Assembly: GCA_023417985.1 (NCBI GenBank)
Contig: JAEZDV010000339.1
Location: forward strand, 1-9,326
Origin: Actinomycetes bacterium
Lineage (GTDB): Bacteria; Actinomycetota; Actinomycetes; Mycobacteriales; Mycobacteriaceae
DNA: 9,326 nucleotides
Direction: 5' to 3'
Of the stretch, positions 1 through 6,668 are shown piece by piece. The notes beneath the pieces are model-generated. The model was not told the origin of the DNA and made no database searches. It saw only the letters and a program-made list of their open reading frames with translations. Each line of letters begins with the position of its first letter. Position 1 is the first letter of the stretch. The position numbers were made by a program, and so were the translations under genes.

Positions 1-17
1 GACCATCGGCGATGGTC
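1..17. repeat. Perfect inverted repeat at window edge
   Basis: GACCATCG and CGATGGTC are exact reverse complements separated by one base, so they can fold as a 7-bp stem with a 3-base loop. The repeat lies 28 bases beyond the stop codon of the minus-strand hydrolase gene, so it may act as its terminator, although no T-run is seen. It may also continue beyond the window or belong to the end of a neighbouring gene. Confidence 0.4.
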
Positions 18-44
18 CGCGGGCTCGTCGTCAACAGTGCGATC

Positions 45-965
45 TCACTCGAACAGTGAGCGCATCATCTTCCAGATCTCCTGCCGTGCAGGCTCCGTCA
101 ACGAAAGCGACGGAAATGTCAAGAAGCCGTGGAAGAGACCGTCGAATCGTCGGTGCCGAACGTCGACCCCGTCCTCGGCGAGCCGTTGCGCGTAGTCGTC
201 ACCGGCCGAGCACGGCGGATCGAGTTCGGCAGTGACCACGACGGCCGGCGGAAGTCCGGCGAGGGAATCGGCCCGCGTCGGGATCACTCGGGGGTCGTCG
301 GTACCGTCCGGGGCGTACTGCTCCCAGTACCATTTCATCGCGTTGGTGGTGTTGTAGTACCCCGACCCGAACTTCCGATACGACTCCGTCTCGAAATCGT
401 CGTCGATGACCGGATAGAACAACGCTTGGCCGAACACCGCAGGACCCCCGCCGTCGCGCGCTGCGATGGCCACGGTCGCGGCGAGATTTCCCCCGGCACT
501 GTCACCTGCGAGCACGATGCGTGACGGATCACCGCCGTAGACAGCAGCATTGGCATCCGTCCATTCGAGCGCTGCGTACATGTCCTCATGCGCTGCCGGC
601 GCACGGTGCTCCGGTGCGAGTCGGTAGTCGACGGACACGACGACGACTCCGACCCCCTCCGCCATCGACCGACAGAATTCGTCATGACTGTCGAGATCGC
701 AGAACACGAAACCACCGCCGTGGGCGAAGACCACCACCGGAATCTCTTCCTCGGGATGCTCTGGCCGATAGACACGGAGCGCGAGATCTCCACCGGGCCC
801 CTCGATCGTGATGTCGTGCACGTCCCGCATGGCGGGCAGGTGTTGAAGAGGTGCACGACGACTGCGGATCAGGTCACGGAGTTCCGGAGGCGGAACCGCG
901 GTGACATCCGGAAAACCCGCGTCCAGGGCCTTCAACATGGACTCGACTTCGGGATGCAATGACAT
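45..965 (-). CDS. Alpha/beta-hydrolase, HSL-family esterase/lactonase
   Basis: This 306-residue cytoplasmic carboxylester hydrolase belongs to the hormone-sensitive-lipase (family IV) group. The oxyanion-hole motif HGGG is at residues 82-85 and the nucleophile elbow GDSAG at 154-158 (Ser156). The acid is Asp249 in the AELDP block and the base His279 in LFHGF, so the triad is complete. The family motif YRLAPEHR is at about 114-121. Length is normal (about 300-320). The ATG at 965 is preceded at six bases by GAGGAG, which supports the start. A TAGCGT hexamer on the minus strand at 996-1001 could be its -10 box. The gene is divergent from a second hydrolase of the same family. Family members include short-chain esterases and monoterpene epsilon-lactone hydrolases; the substrate cannot be told from sequence. 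A small inverted repeat, CTCACT/AGTGAG (44-49/55-60), overlaps the stop codon. Confidence 0.93.
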   Translation of the reverse strand: MSLHPEVESMLKALDAGFPDVTAVPPPELRDLIRSRRAPLQHLPAMRDVHDITIEGPGGDLALRVYRPEHPEEEIPVVVFAHGGGFVFCDLDSHDEFCRSMAEGVGVVVVSVDYRLAPEHRAPAAHEDMYAALEWTDANAAVYGGDPSRIVLAGDSAGGNLAATVAIAARDGGGPAVFGQALFYPVIDDDFETESYRKFGSGYYNTTNAMKWYWEQYAPDGTDDPRVIPTRADSLAGLPPAVVVTAELDPPCSAGDDYAQRLAEDGVDVRHRRFDGLFHGFLTFPSLSLTEPARQEIWKMMRSLFE

Positions 966-1174
966 GTGGGTCTCCTCGATGTGGTGCGTTCGGCCACGCT
1001 AGGACCGGTGCCGACGGGTCCGGAACCCCATCTCCCGGCCAGCGGTCGACCGAACCACGTCACGCTCAGTGGGACAGAGCCTTCGATCGGACGGACCCGA
1101 CCGCGAGGATGAAGAGCAGTCCGCGCCGGGGGTCTGTGCTCGCCGGCGACCGGAGATCTGGAGGAAGCGACAGC
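966..1174. promoter_or_regulatory. Divergent promoter region between two hydrolases
   Basis: This 209-base spacer must hold promoters for both hydrolase genes. On the minus strand TAGCGT (996-1001) fits an actinobacterial -10 box and would give a leader of about 24 bases carrying GAGGAG. No convincing -35 is seen. CGGGTCCG (1015-1022) and CGGACCCG (1092-1099) are inverted copies 69 bases apart, and TCGCCGGCGA (1140-1149) is a perfect palindrome. In DNA this GC-rich such short repeats are weak evidence of operators. No clear promoter is visible for the plus-strand gene. Confidence 0.4.
1160..1165 (+). promoter_or_regulatory. Ribosome binding site fixing the start at 1175
   Basis: GGAGGA lies nine bases before ATG 1175. 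The reading frame is open upstream to 959, but no comparable site supports the upstream ATG codons, and homology-like sequence begins only after 1175. Confidence 0.75.
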
Positions 1175-2149
1175 ATGATTGCCGTTCAGGGCACCGAATC
1201 CGCCCCCGACGATGTCTACGATCCCGATGTGAGGAAGCTGGTCGAGGCAATCCGTGCGCGAGGCCTCGGTTCCTTGCAGGACACCGGGATCGAGGCAGCT
1301 CGCCACTCACTCGAGTCGATCGTCCGGCCCCCGGGGCCCGAAATGCATTCCGTGCAGACAATGGATGTCACCGGGCCCTACGGTACCGTTCCCGTGCGCA
1401 TCTATCGCCCTCGCTCGGTGCCGGATCGACATGCACCGGCACTGGTGTGGTTCCACGGCGGCGGCATGATCATGGGCACTCTCGATTCGTTCGACCGCCT
1501 CGCGCGCGAGGTGGCGGAATCCACGCGGGCGGTGGTGATCAACGTCGGTTACCGCCTCGCCCCGGAGCATCGGTATCCCGTGGCTCACGACGAGGCGTGG
1601 GCGGCACTCCGGTGGGCGCACGACCATGCTTACGATCTGGGTCTGGATCCGGACCGTATCGGGGTGGGCGGAGACAGTGCCGGTGGTGGATTGGCCGCGG
1701 CCACAGCACTGCGGGCCCGTAACGAAAATGGTCCTCGTATCGCTCAGCAGGTGCTGGTGTATCCCGGCCTCGAGCGCCGGTGCGATCGGCCGTCCATGCG
1801 CCGTTTCGGCGACAGTCCCTTCCTCAGGGCCGACGACATCGACTGGATGAAATCGTTGTATCTGGGCGATGATCCGGACGAAGACGACGAGTACGGGACC
1901 CCCGTGCTGGCCAGCGATCTGAGCGGGCTCCCTCCAGCGGTGGTGATCTGCGGCTATGCCGATCCTCTCCGGGACGGTGTGGAGGACTACGGGCGTCGCC
2001 TGCAGGAAGCGGGAGTGTCGACGGCCGTCATCCGGTATCCGGGGGTCGGGCACGGTTTCTTCATGCAGACCCACGCGCTTGCACGAGCCCGGGCGGCGAT
2101 GACGGAGGTCGGCGCTCTGGTCTCCGCACGTTTCGCTCACCTCGCCTGA
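1175..2149 (+). CDS. Alpha/beta-hydrolase, second HSL-family esterase/lactonase
   Basis: This 324-residue cytoplasmic hydrolase has HGGG at residues 94-97, GDSAG at 166-170 (nucleophile Ser168), Asp263 in the GYADP block and His293 in GVGHGF, giving a complete catalytic triad. The conserved YRLAPEHR motif is at about 126-133. It shares the fold and motifs of the divergent upstream hydrolase, but the two differ widely outside the motifs, so they look like separate specificities rather than a recent duplication. The start at 1175 is set by GGAGGA; translation from 959 would add 72 residues that resemble nothing and would cross the divergent promoter. The flavoprotein gene follows after 112 bases on the same strand and may be co-transcribed. 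Likely role (inferred): cleavage of an ester or of a lactone made by an oxygenase. The substrate is unknown. Confidence 0.93.
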   Translation: MIAVQGTESAPDDVYDPDVRKLVEAIRARGLGSLQDTGIEAARHSLESIVRPPGPEMHSVQTMDVTGPYGTVPVRIYRPRSVPDRHAPALVWFHGGGMIMGTLDSFDRLAREVAESTRAVVINVGYRLAPEHRYPVAHDEAWAALRWAHDHAYDLGLDPDRIGVGGDSAGGGLAAATALRARNENGPRIAQQVLVYPGLERRCDRPSMRRFGDSPFLRADDIDWMKSLYLGDDPDEDDEYGTPVLASDLSGLPPAVVICGYADPLRDGVEDYGRRLQEAGVSTAVIRYPGVGHGFFMQTHALARARAAMTEVGALVSARFAHLA

Positions 2150-2261
2150 AGCCGGTTTCCTCCCGGTGAGTGAACGCTAGCCGTGCGGGAATTGCGAACC
2201 GCCTCGTAGCTTTTCGGGGGCGGCGCAACCCGGCTCGCTCGCAGACGCCGAGGAGGCGACG

Positions 2262-3725
2262 ATGTCCCGAGATCCCGAATCGCAGACCCAGTTCGACGAT
2301 GTCGAGCAGGTGGACGTGGTGGTCGTCGGCATGGGTGCTGCCGGCTGCGCCGCGGCACTGGCCGCGCACGATGCGGGCGCCAGGGTGGTCGTACTGGAGA
2401 AGTCCGCAGCCGAGGAGGCCGGCGGGAATACGCGGGTGTCGGGCGGCGGATGGTTCCACCACGACGATCCCGAACGCGCGGCCGTCTACCTGCGCGCACT
2501 GTGCGGCGACCGGGCACTTCCCGAACCTGTCGTCGAGGCGTGGTCCCACGGAACCCGTCAGGTGTCCGCATGGGTATCTTCTCTCGGGGTCGATGTGGGG
2601 CTGCACGGCCACTACAACTCGGCCGGAGCGGAATATCCCGAGTTGCCGGGCAGTGACTGTTACGGCGGATTGCATTGTGTAGACGGAGTACTGGGCCACG
2701 GACGGCTCTTTTCGGTGCTGGAGAAATCGCTGCGCGATCGTGGAATCGATGTGCGGTACGAAACGCCCGCAACCCGCCTGACGACCGATTCTGCAACGGG
2801 TTCCGTGACCGGCGTCGTCACCGCCGATGGTGGACGGATCACCGCCGCACGAGGCGTCGTGCTAGCCACCGGCGGCTTCGAGGGCGACCCCGAACTGGTA
2901 CGCACTCATCTCGGGCTCGAGGACGTACCGGTGTGGGGAAGCACGGCCGCAACCGGCGACGGCCTCCGTATGGCGCAGGAGGCCGGGGCAGATCTGTGGC
3001 ACATGGACAACATGATGGCGGTCAACGGCATCACGGACCCCACCTCCCGCCACGGTTACTTCGCGATGTTCGTCTATTCACGTGGAGTGATCTGGGTCGA
3101 CGACGCAGGCCATCGCTTCGTGGACGAGTTCGTGCCGTCGGGGCACGGACAGGCATTGATCGACGGACAGTACGTTCTCCATCCACATCGCCCCATGTGG
3201 GTCGTATTCGACGAGAAAACCAGATCGGCCGGTCCGATCAGCGCTTCGGCCGATGTGCTCCCGGTCGGATGGAACGTGCTGATGAACGGTTATCGGTGGA
3301 GCGCCGACAACATGGCGGAGATCGAGGCAGGTTGGATCCAGCGTGGTGACACTCTGGAAGAACTTGCTGCGGTGACAGGATTGCCCGCAGACGCTCTCGC
3401 AGAAAGCGTTTCGGCATACAACGCCGCGTGCTCCGCGGGATCGGACGAACAGTTCGGGCGCTCTGCTGCCACACTGGTGCCGCTCCTCCAACCGCCCTTC
3501 TACGCTTACCGCAGCGGACCGATGCTGGCATGGACCAATGGTGGGCCTCGTCGCGACGAACACGCCCGAGTCCTCACCGCAGACGGCACAGTCATCGAGG
3601 GGCTCTATGCGGCGGGCACGGTGAGTTCGACATTCAGTTGGGCCAAGGACGGCGGTTTCCACATTGCCGACGCGTTCGTGTTCGGCCGAATCGCGGGTGC
3701 TCACGCCGCTCGTCGCATGAATTGA
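2262..3725 (+). CDS. FAD-dependent dehydrogenase, fumarate reductase/KstD superfamily
   Basis: This 487-residue flavoprotein binds FAD through an N-terminal Rossmann motif GMGAAG (23-28), with the ribose-binding acid Glu47 after LE and GGNTRVSGGG (54-63). Further signatures are ATGGF (202-206), TGDGLRMA (231-238), HRFVDE (284-289, the superfamily's substrate-side loop) and the closing FAD motif GLYAAG (447-452). Relatives are soluble fumarate reductases, tricarballylate dehydrogenase and 3-ketosteroid delta-1 dehydrogenases. The tail (about 452-480) lacks the HTYAGPG-type segment expected of true KstD and instead reads KDGGFHIADAFVFGR. Adding or removing a double bond next to a carbonyl on a different substrate is therefore more likely than classical KstD activity. 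GAGGAGG at 2250-2256 precedes ATG 2262. A TAGCTT at 2207-2212 might be a -10 for its own promoter; otherwise it is read through from the hydrolase gene. Confidence 0.9.
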   Translation: MSRDPESQTQFDDVEQVDVVVVGMGAAGCAAALAAHDAGARVVVLEKSAAEEAGGNTRVSGGGWFHHDDPERAAVYLRALCGDRALPEPVVEAWSHGTRQVSAWVSSLGVDVGLHGHYNSAGAEYPELPGSDCYGGLHCVDGVLGHGRLFSVLEKSLRDRGIDVRYETPATRLTTDSATGSVTGVVTADGGRITAARGVVLATGGFEGDPELVRTHLGLEDVPVWGSTAATGDGLRMAQEAGADLWHMDNMMAVNGITDPTSRHGYFAMFVYSRGVIWVDDAGHRFVDEFVPSGHGQALIDGQYVLHPHRPMWVVFDEKTRSAGPISASADVLPVGWNVLMNGYRWSADNMAEIEAGWIQRGDTLEELAAVTGLPADALAESVSAYNAACSAGSDEQFGRSAATLVPLLQPPFYAYRSGPMLAWTNGGPRRDEHARVLTADGTVIEGLYAAGTVSSTFSWAKDGGFHIADAFVFGRIAGAHAARRMN

Positions 3726-3729
3726 GCTC

Positions 3730-3774
3730 GAGTCCGAACGGTCGGCCGAATCCGCCGCCAGACCGTTCGGACTC
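3730..3774. terminator. 14-bp inverted repeat, probable terminator
   Basis: GAGTCCGAACGGTC (3730-3743) and GACCGTTCGGACTC (3761-3774) are perfect reverse complements around a 17-base spacer. They begin five bases after the flavoprotein stop codon. Lying between two convergent genes, the hairpin could stop transcription from both sides. There is no U-run on either side, as is common for actinobacterial terminators, so termination is inferred. A regulator site is the alternative. Confidence 0.7.
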
Positions 3775-3825
3775 TGCTGATCAGATCTCCAGTTCTCCTG
3801 AATGCTTTGAGGGCATGCGCGTAGC

Positions 3826-4620
3826 TCACTCACTGGGAGGTGGAAGGAGCTTCGCTGCGGCAGCTCGGGCCTCGAGCAACAGCTCTGCACGATTGTGCCC
3901 GCTGTTCCTGACGACGGATTCCTCGACACCCTTCACCACGACGATCGGCCCGTTGGCAATGTTCGCCAGGCCTTGTGCGGCAACGTCACGTGGTTCGGAG
4001 ACCTGCAAACCGGGTGTATCCATCTTCAATCCGGCCCGTTCCATCGCAGGAGTGCGGGTCAGCCCCAGCACCAGCTCCAGGACGTCGACGTCGTAATCCC
4101 GCATCTCCAACCACAGTCCTTCCGCGAAGGTGCGGCAAAAGGACTTCACTGCCGAGTAGACACTGATCTGCGCCGAACCCAAGTATCCGCTCAACGAACC
4201 TGCGAGCAGGATTCCGCCTCGCCGGCGCTCACGCATGAGGGCACCGAAGTGCTGCACCAACTTCAGCTGCGCAGTGATGTTCAGGTCGATCACGGCCTGG
4301 AAACGATCGAGGTCGCCGGTGACGAACTCGTGGCCGTAGGTGTTCGCGCCCGCGTTGTAGATGAGCAGGCCCACTTCGAGATCCGCGGTGGCCTCCTTGA
4401 TGCGATCGAAGGAATCCGCGGCGACCAGGTCGACCGACAGTGCCCGGACCTCGACTCCGCGGGCACGGCAGGCGTCGGCCGTCCTCGTGAGCGGCCCTTC
4501 CTTCCGCGCGAGCAGGACCAGGTTCATACCTTGTTCCGCAAGCTGTTCCGCGAATTCGGAACCTACGCCCTCCGAGCCGCCGGCGATGACCGCCCACGGC
4601 CCGTACTTCTGCATATCCAT
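3826..4620 (-). CDS. Short-chain dehydrogenase/reductase (SDR)
   Basis: This 264-residue classical SDR is a cytoplasmic NAD(P)-dependent oxidoreductase acting on an alcohol/ketone pair. The cofactor motif is GGSEGVG (14-20), a variant of TGxxxGxG. Arg39 after the second strand (LLARK) suggests NADP preference. Asp64, NAG (89-91), Asn114, Ser142 and YSAVK (Tyr155, Lys159) complete the catalytic tetrad with normal Ser-to-Tyr spacing. The start at 4620 is chosen because GAGGAC lies seven bases upstream and SDR homology begins at once. The frame is open to an ATG at 4803 (61 more residues), which would cover the palindrome and promoter region. The gene faces the flavoprotein across a hairpin and is divergent from the IclR gene, which may control it. 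Substrate unknown; its place in the locus suggests a cyclic alcohol or ketone. Confidence 0.92.
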   Translation of the reverse strand: MDMQKYGPWAVIAGGSEGVGSEFAEQLAEQGMNLVLLARKEGPLTRTADACRARGVEVRALSVDLVAADSFDRIKEATADLEVGLLIYNAGANTYGHEFVTGDLDRFQAVIDLNITAQLKLVQHFGALMRERRRGGILLAGSLSGYLGSAQISVYSAVKSFCRTFAEGLWLEMRDYDVDVLELVLGLTRTPAMERAGLKMDTPGLQVSEPRDVAAQGLANIANGPIVVVKGVEESVVRNSGHNRAELLLEARAAAAKLLPPPSE

Positions 4621-4626
4621 CAGGTT

Positions 4627-4632
4627 GTCCTC
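4627..4632 (-). promoter_or_regulatory. Ribosome binding site of the SDR gene
   Basis: GAGGAC on the minus strand sits seven bases before ATG 4620. It favours this start over the in-frame ATG codons at 4614 and 4803. The octamer ACCGATCG (minus strand, 4644 to 4637) lies immediately upstream, as it does before the flavin reductase ribosome binding site. Confidence 0.65.
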
Positions 4633-4661
4633 GATTCGATCGGTTACTTTTTCTGTCGCAC

Positions 4662-4689
4662 AACATCTTCCACATCGGTCGATCATGAA
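4662..4689 (-). promoter_or_regulatory. Possible SDR promoter
   Basis: On the minus strand TTCATG (4689-4684) and GATGTT (4667-4662) are separated by 16 bases and would start transcription near 4655, giving a leader of about 35 bases. Both hexamers match the consensus only in part. The -35 element lies within the palindrome at 4684-4698, which would suit repression. Confidence 0.25.
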
Positions 4690-4698
4690 GTCTTCATG
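4684..4698. promoter_or_regulatory. Perfect palindrome upstream of SDR, candidate operator
   Basis: CATGAAG-T-CTTCATG is a perfect 7-bp inverted repeat with one central base. It is more AT-rich than its surroundings and lies 64-78 bases before the SDR start codon. Size and symmetry fit a site for a dimeric regulator. The divergent IclR protein is the nearest candidate, but binding is inferred only. Confidence 0.45.
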
Positions 4699-5030
4699 GA
4701 AGGCGCCCCTCGAATGGTGCGAGGCTAGCCACAGCGGAGGAATGAGCCACCGGGACCTCCCGTAGATCGGGACATCACGGAGAACACTCGCGACCTCCGA
4801 CATGGTCGTGGACCCTCGCGGCCGTATGCCGGCCTCCGGATTCGAGTCGACCCTCCGGGCGATCCGGACGGGCGAGGAGAAACCGGATCGCGCCGACCGG
4901 AGGAGGGAACGATTATCGGGCCGGCATGGTCGCCGAGTCGGCCGACTGTTCTGACCGTCTCGAGTCGCCGACGGGTCGGTACGCCGACACCTTCCGAGGA
5001 CCCGAGGACTGCCCTGCTTGCGTGACCCGC

Positions 5031-5077
5031 TTCACAATTGCATCTGGGTGTGGCATTCTTCCTAATCGAAATACCCA
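5031..5077 (+). promoter_or_regulatory. Probable promoter/operator of the IclR gene
   Basis: TTCACA (5031-5036) and CATTCT (5054-5059), 17 bases apart, resemble a sigma-70-type promoter that would start near 5066 and leave a leader of about 50 bases. TGGGT (5045-5049) and ACCCA (5073-5077) are inverted copies flanking the -10 box and start point, a position that would suit autorepression. The arms are only five bases, so the operator part is weak. Confidence 0.33.
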
Positions 5078-5116
5078 CGTCCTGGCGTTCAGAGCGCCGC
5101 GGTTGTAGGAGCAATT

Positions 5117-5878
5117 ATGACGATTCAAGTGGAAGCCGATCACACGGCACCGAGCGCGGTCCTCGACCGCGTCGGCCTCGTGCTCGACGCCTTCGACGGG
5201 GCCGGGCGGCTCACACTCGCTCAGATCGTGCGGCGGACCGGTCTCCCGCGGGCGTCCGCCCATCGCATGCTCGAGCGCCTGGTGTCGATGCGGTGGCTGC
5301 ACCGGGAAGGTCGCGACTACACCCTCGGACTTCGCCTGATGGAACTCGGTTCGCTCGCCGTGCACCAGGACAGGCTCCACACCACCGCGCTACCACACTT
5401 GCAGGAACTTCATCGCGTCACCGGCTTCGTCGTCCACCTCGCCGTCCTCGACGGCGACGACCTCGTCTACCTGGAAAAGCTCGGTGGACGTCTCGCAACG
5501 GCGGTCCCGACACGCATCGGCGGCCGGCGACCCGCGCGAAGCACCGCACTCGGCAAGGCACTCCTTGCGTACGAGGGCGCCCCGGGGGCGGTCTACGACG
5601 GTATTCGCGAGCACGGCATTGCCTTCGAGAAGGAAGAGTCGCTCGCAGGTTTCGGGTGTATCGCAGTGCCTGTCGGTCCCGTGGGTTCCGCGGTAGCCGC
5701 CGTCTCGCTGTGCGGGCCTCTGCCGCATCTACGGTTCGAGCACCGGCTGACCGCACCGGTTCGTATGGCCGCCACGGCCATCTGGAGAAAACTCGACCGC
5801 AATCACGTCGTTCCGACCCTGCAGAGTCGCCGTTCGCTCCGCACCGCACCCAGCGTCAGAGAACATCAATACGCCTGA
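5117..5878 (+). CDS. IclR-family transcriptional regulator
   Basis: This 253-residue DNA-binding regulator has an N-terminal winged helix-turn-helix at about residues 14-75, with recognition-helix sequence TGLPRASAHRMLERL (41-55) and wing GRDYTLG. The IclR effector-binding domain follows from about 80 to 228 and includes the family motif STALGKALLA (142-151). Length is typical (240-280). ATG 5117 is preceded by AGGAG at 5107-5111. IclR proteins bind small acids or aromatic and alicyclic metabolites and usually control an adjacent catabolic gene, often divergently transcribed. The divergent SDR gene and its upstream palindrome are the obvious first target. The gene is convergent with the PadR gene, with only 24 bases between their stop codons and no hairpin there. 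Effector unknown. Confidence 0.93.
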   Translation: MTIQVEADHTAPSAVLDRVGLVLDAFDGAGRLTLAQIVRRTGLPRASAHRMLERLVSMRWLHREGRDYTLGLRLMELGSLAVHQDRLHTTALPHLQELHRVTGFVVHLAVLDGDDLVYLEKLGGRLATAVPTRIGGRRPARSTALGKALLAYEGAPGAVYDGIREHGIAFEKEESLAGFGCIAVPVGPVGSAVAAVSLCGPLPHLRFEHRLTAPVRMAATAIWRKLDRNHVVPTLQSRRSLRTAPSVREHQYA

Positions 5879-5902
5879 CCTGTAGTCCCCGGAACCCCGC
5901 AG

Positions 5903-6580
5903 TCAACGTTGGCCGGAATTCGCGTCGCCCTCATCTGCGACGCTCCTCCAGCTGCGCGGATTCCGGGGGCGGGGCATACCGAACTCGTCGATCTCGCTTT
6001 GCGCGAATCGTGCTGCTGCGTTGTCGATATCGTCGATCAATTGGTTCGACAACTCGATCTCGGCTCGGAAATACCGCTCGGCCCAGCGCAAACTCATCTG
6101 TGAGAATCCCCAGCCCGGCTCCCGATCGGAATGCTCCGCATGCTCTCCGGCGCGGCGCAACTTGTCTTCGAGGTTGACGATGTGGTCGCGCACAATCGCC
6201 TTCAGCTGCTCCGGGTCGTTGAGATGCCCCATGTACATGCGAAGCATCACACCGTGTTTGAGCACCGGAATTTCCACCGGCGCCTCACGGGACCACGTGC
6301 GCACCGCGTCGATTCCGGACTCGGTGATGGCGTAGACCCGCCGTCCCCTCGCACCCGGCTCGCTCACTGCACGGGACCGTACGAAGCCGAGCTTCTCGAG
6401 TTTCTTCAATTCCGCATAGACCTGGCTGACGGACGGACTCCAGTAGAAGAAGCCGATACTCCAGTCGGCCCACTTCTTCACATCGTTACCGGTGAGCTCC
6501 TCGCCGAACGACAACATACCGAGGACCGCCCAGCTCGTGGCAGGAAGGGCGGGATACGAATCGGCATTGTGTTCGGACAC
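5903..6580 (-). CDS. PadR-family transcriptional regulator
   Basis: This 225-residue regulator has a PadR winged helix at about residues 12-95: SWAVLGMLSFGEELTGNDV, then WSPSVSQVYAELKKLEKLGFV spanning the recognition helix, then the wing with ARGRRVYAIT. A helical C-terminal dimerisation domain (Vir-type) follows at about 105-200. The GTG at 6580 is taken as the start because homology begins a few codons later and no ATG occurs between there and 6745. No ribosome binding site precedes it, but TACCCT lies at -12 to -7 from the GTG, so the message may be leaderless. Translation from 6745 would add 55 low-similarity arginine-rich residues and overlap the neighbouring gene. PadR proteins usually repress an adjacent gene until a small hydrophobic or phenolic ligand binds. 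The divergent KSI-like gene and its followers are the likely target. Confidence 0.9.
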   Translation of the reverse strand: MSEHNADSYPALPATSWAVLGMLSFGEELTGNDVKKWADWSIGFFYWSPSVSQVYAELKKLEKLGFVRSRAVSEPGARGRRVYAITESGIDAVRTWSREAPVEIPVLKHGVMLRMYMGHLNDPEQLKAIVRDHIVNLEDKLRRAGEHAEHSDREPGWGFSQMSLRWAERYFRAEIELSNQLIDDIDNAAARFAQSEIDEFGMPRPRNPRSWRSVADEGDANSGQR

Positions 6581-6586
6581 TTCGAA

Positions 6587-6592
6587 AGGGTA
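6587..6592 (-). promoter_or_regulatory. Likely -10 box of a leaderless PadR message
   Basis: TACCCT on the minus strand ends seven bases before GTG 6580 and matches the actinobacterial TAnnnT form. Transcription would start at the GTG itself, which explains the missing ribosome binding site. The palindrome at 6605-6620 would cover positions -25 to -40, the -35 zone. Confidence 0.45.
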
Positions 6593-6604
6593 ACAACGCC
6601 GGTG

Positions 6605-6620
6605 CACAGCGTTCGCTGTG
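6605..6620. promoter_or_regulatory. Palindrome 1, candidate PadR operator
   Basis: CACAGCG-TT-CGCTGTG is a perfect 7-bp inverted repeat with a two-base centre, located between the divergent PadR and KSI-like genes. It lies over the -35 zone of the inferred PadR promoter. It is not the textbook ATGT-N8-ACAT PadR site, so assignment to PadR rests on position. Confidence 0.5.
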
Positions 6621-6624
6621 AATC

Positions 6625-6639
6625 TCCCGCTGCGCGGGA
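6625..6639. promoter_or_regulatory. Palindrome 2, candidate second operator or hairpin
   Basis: TCCCGC-TGC-GCGGGA is a perfect 6-bp inverted repeat that starts four bases after palindrome 1. The two repeats differ in sequence, so they may serve two proteins, or this one may simply be a GC-rich hairpin. Confidence 0.4.
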
Positions 6640-6668
6640 TCAAAGCCCCGACCGCGCCCCGATACGAA

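Larger units (their letters stand above)
4621..5116. other. 496-base divergent spacer, no convincing gene
   Basis: Between the SDR and IclR start codons there is no open frame with a ribosome binding site and a recognisable protein. Open frames here (for example 4926-5108 plus and 4725-5114 minus) have no family features. The stretch holds the SDR control region at its left end (4627-4698) and a probable IclR promoter at its right end (5031-5077). Between them lie short hairpins: CCTCG/CGAGG (4708-4712/4720-4724) and CGGGA/TCCCG (4751-4755/4758-4762). The middle, about 4760-5020, shows nothing else assignable. Confidence 0.6.

Noticed and set aside
1015..1099. Inverted octamers CGGGTCCG and CGGACCCG
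   Set aside because: They are 69 bases apart and all but two of the eight bases are G/C; such pairs are expected by chance in this composition. Mentioned only within the divergent-region entry.
959..1174. Upstream extension of the second hydrolase from ATG 959
   Set aside because: It would overlap the start of the divergent hydrolase and its promoter, has no ribosome binding site, and adds residues unlike the family; GGAGGA supports ATG 1175.
1307..2140. 277-codon minus-strand open frame
   Set aside because: It lies wholly opposite the hydrolase gene, which has a complete catalytic triad; the antisense translation shows no family features and is a by-product of high GC.
3078..3929. 283-codon minus-strand open frame
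   Set aside because: It crosses the flavoprotein end, the hairpin and the SDR end; no recognisable domain.
4926..5108. Possible 60-residue gene in the long spacer
   Set aside because: No ribosome binding site, no family resemblance, and it overlaps the inferred IclR promoter.
5038..6177. 379-codon plus-strand open frame
   Set aside because: Arginine-rich out-of-frame reading of the IclR gene; the IclR frame is clearly the coding one.
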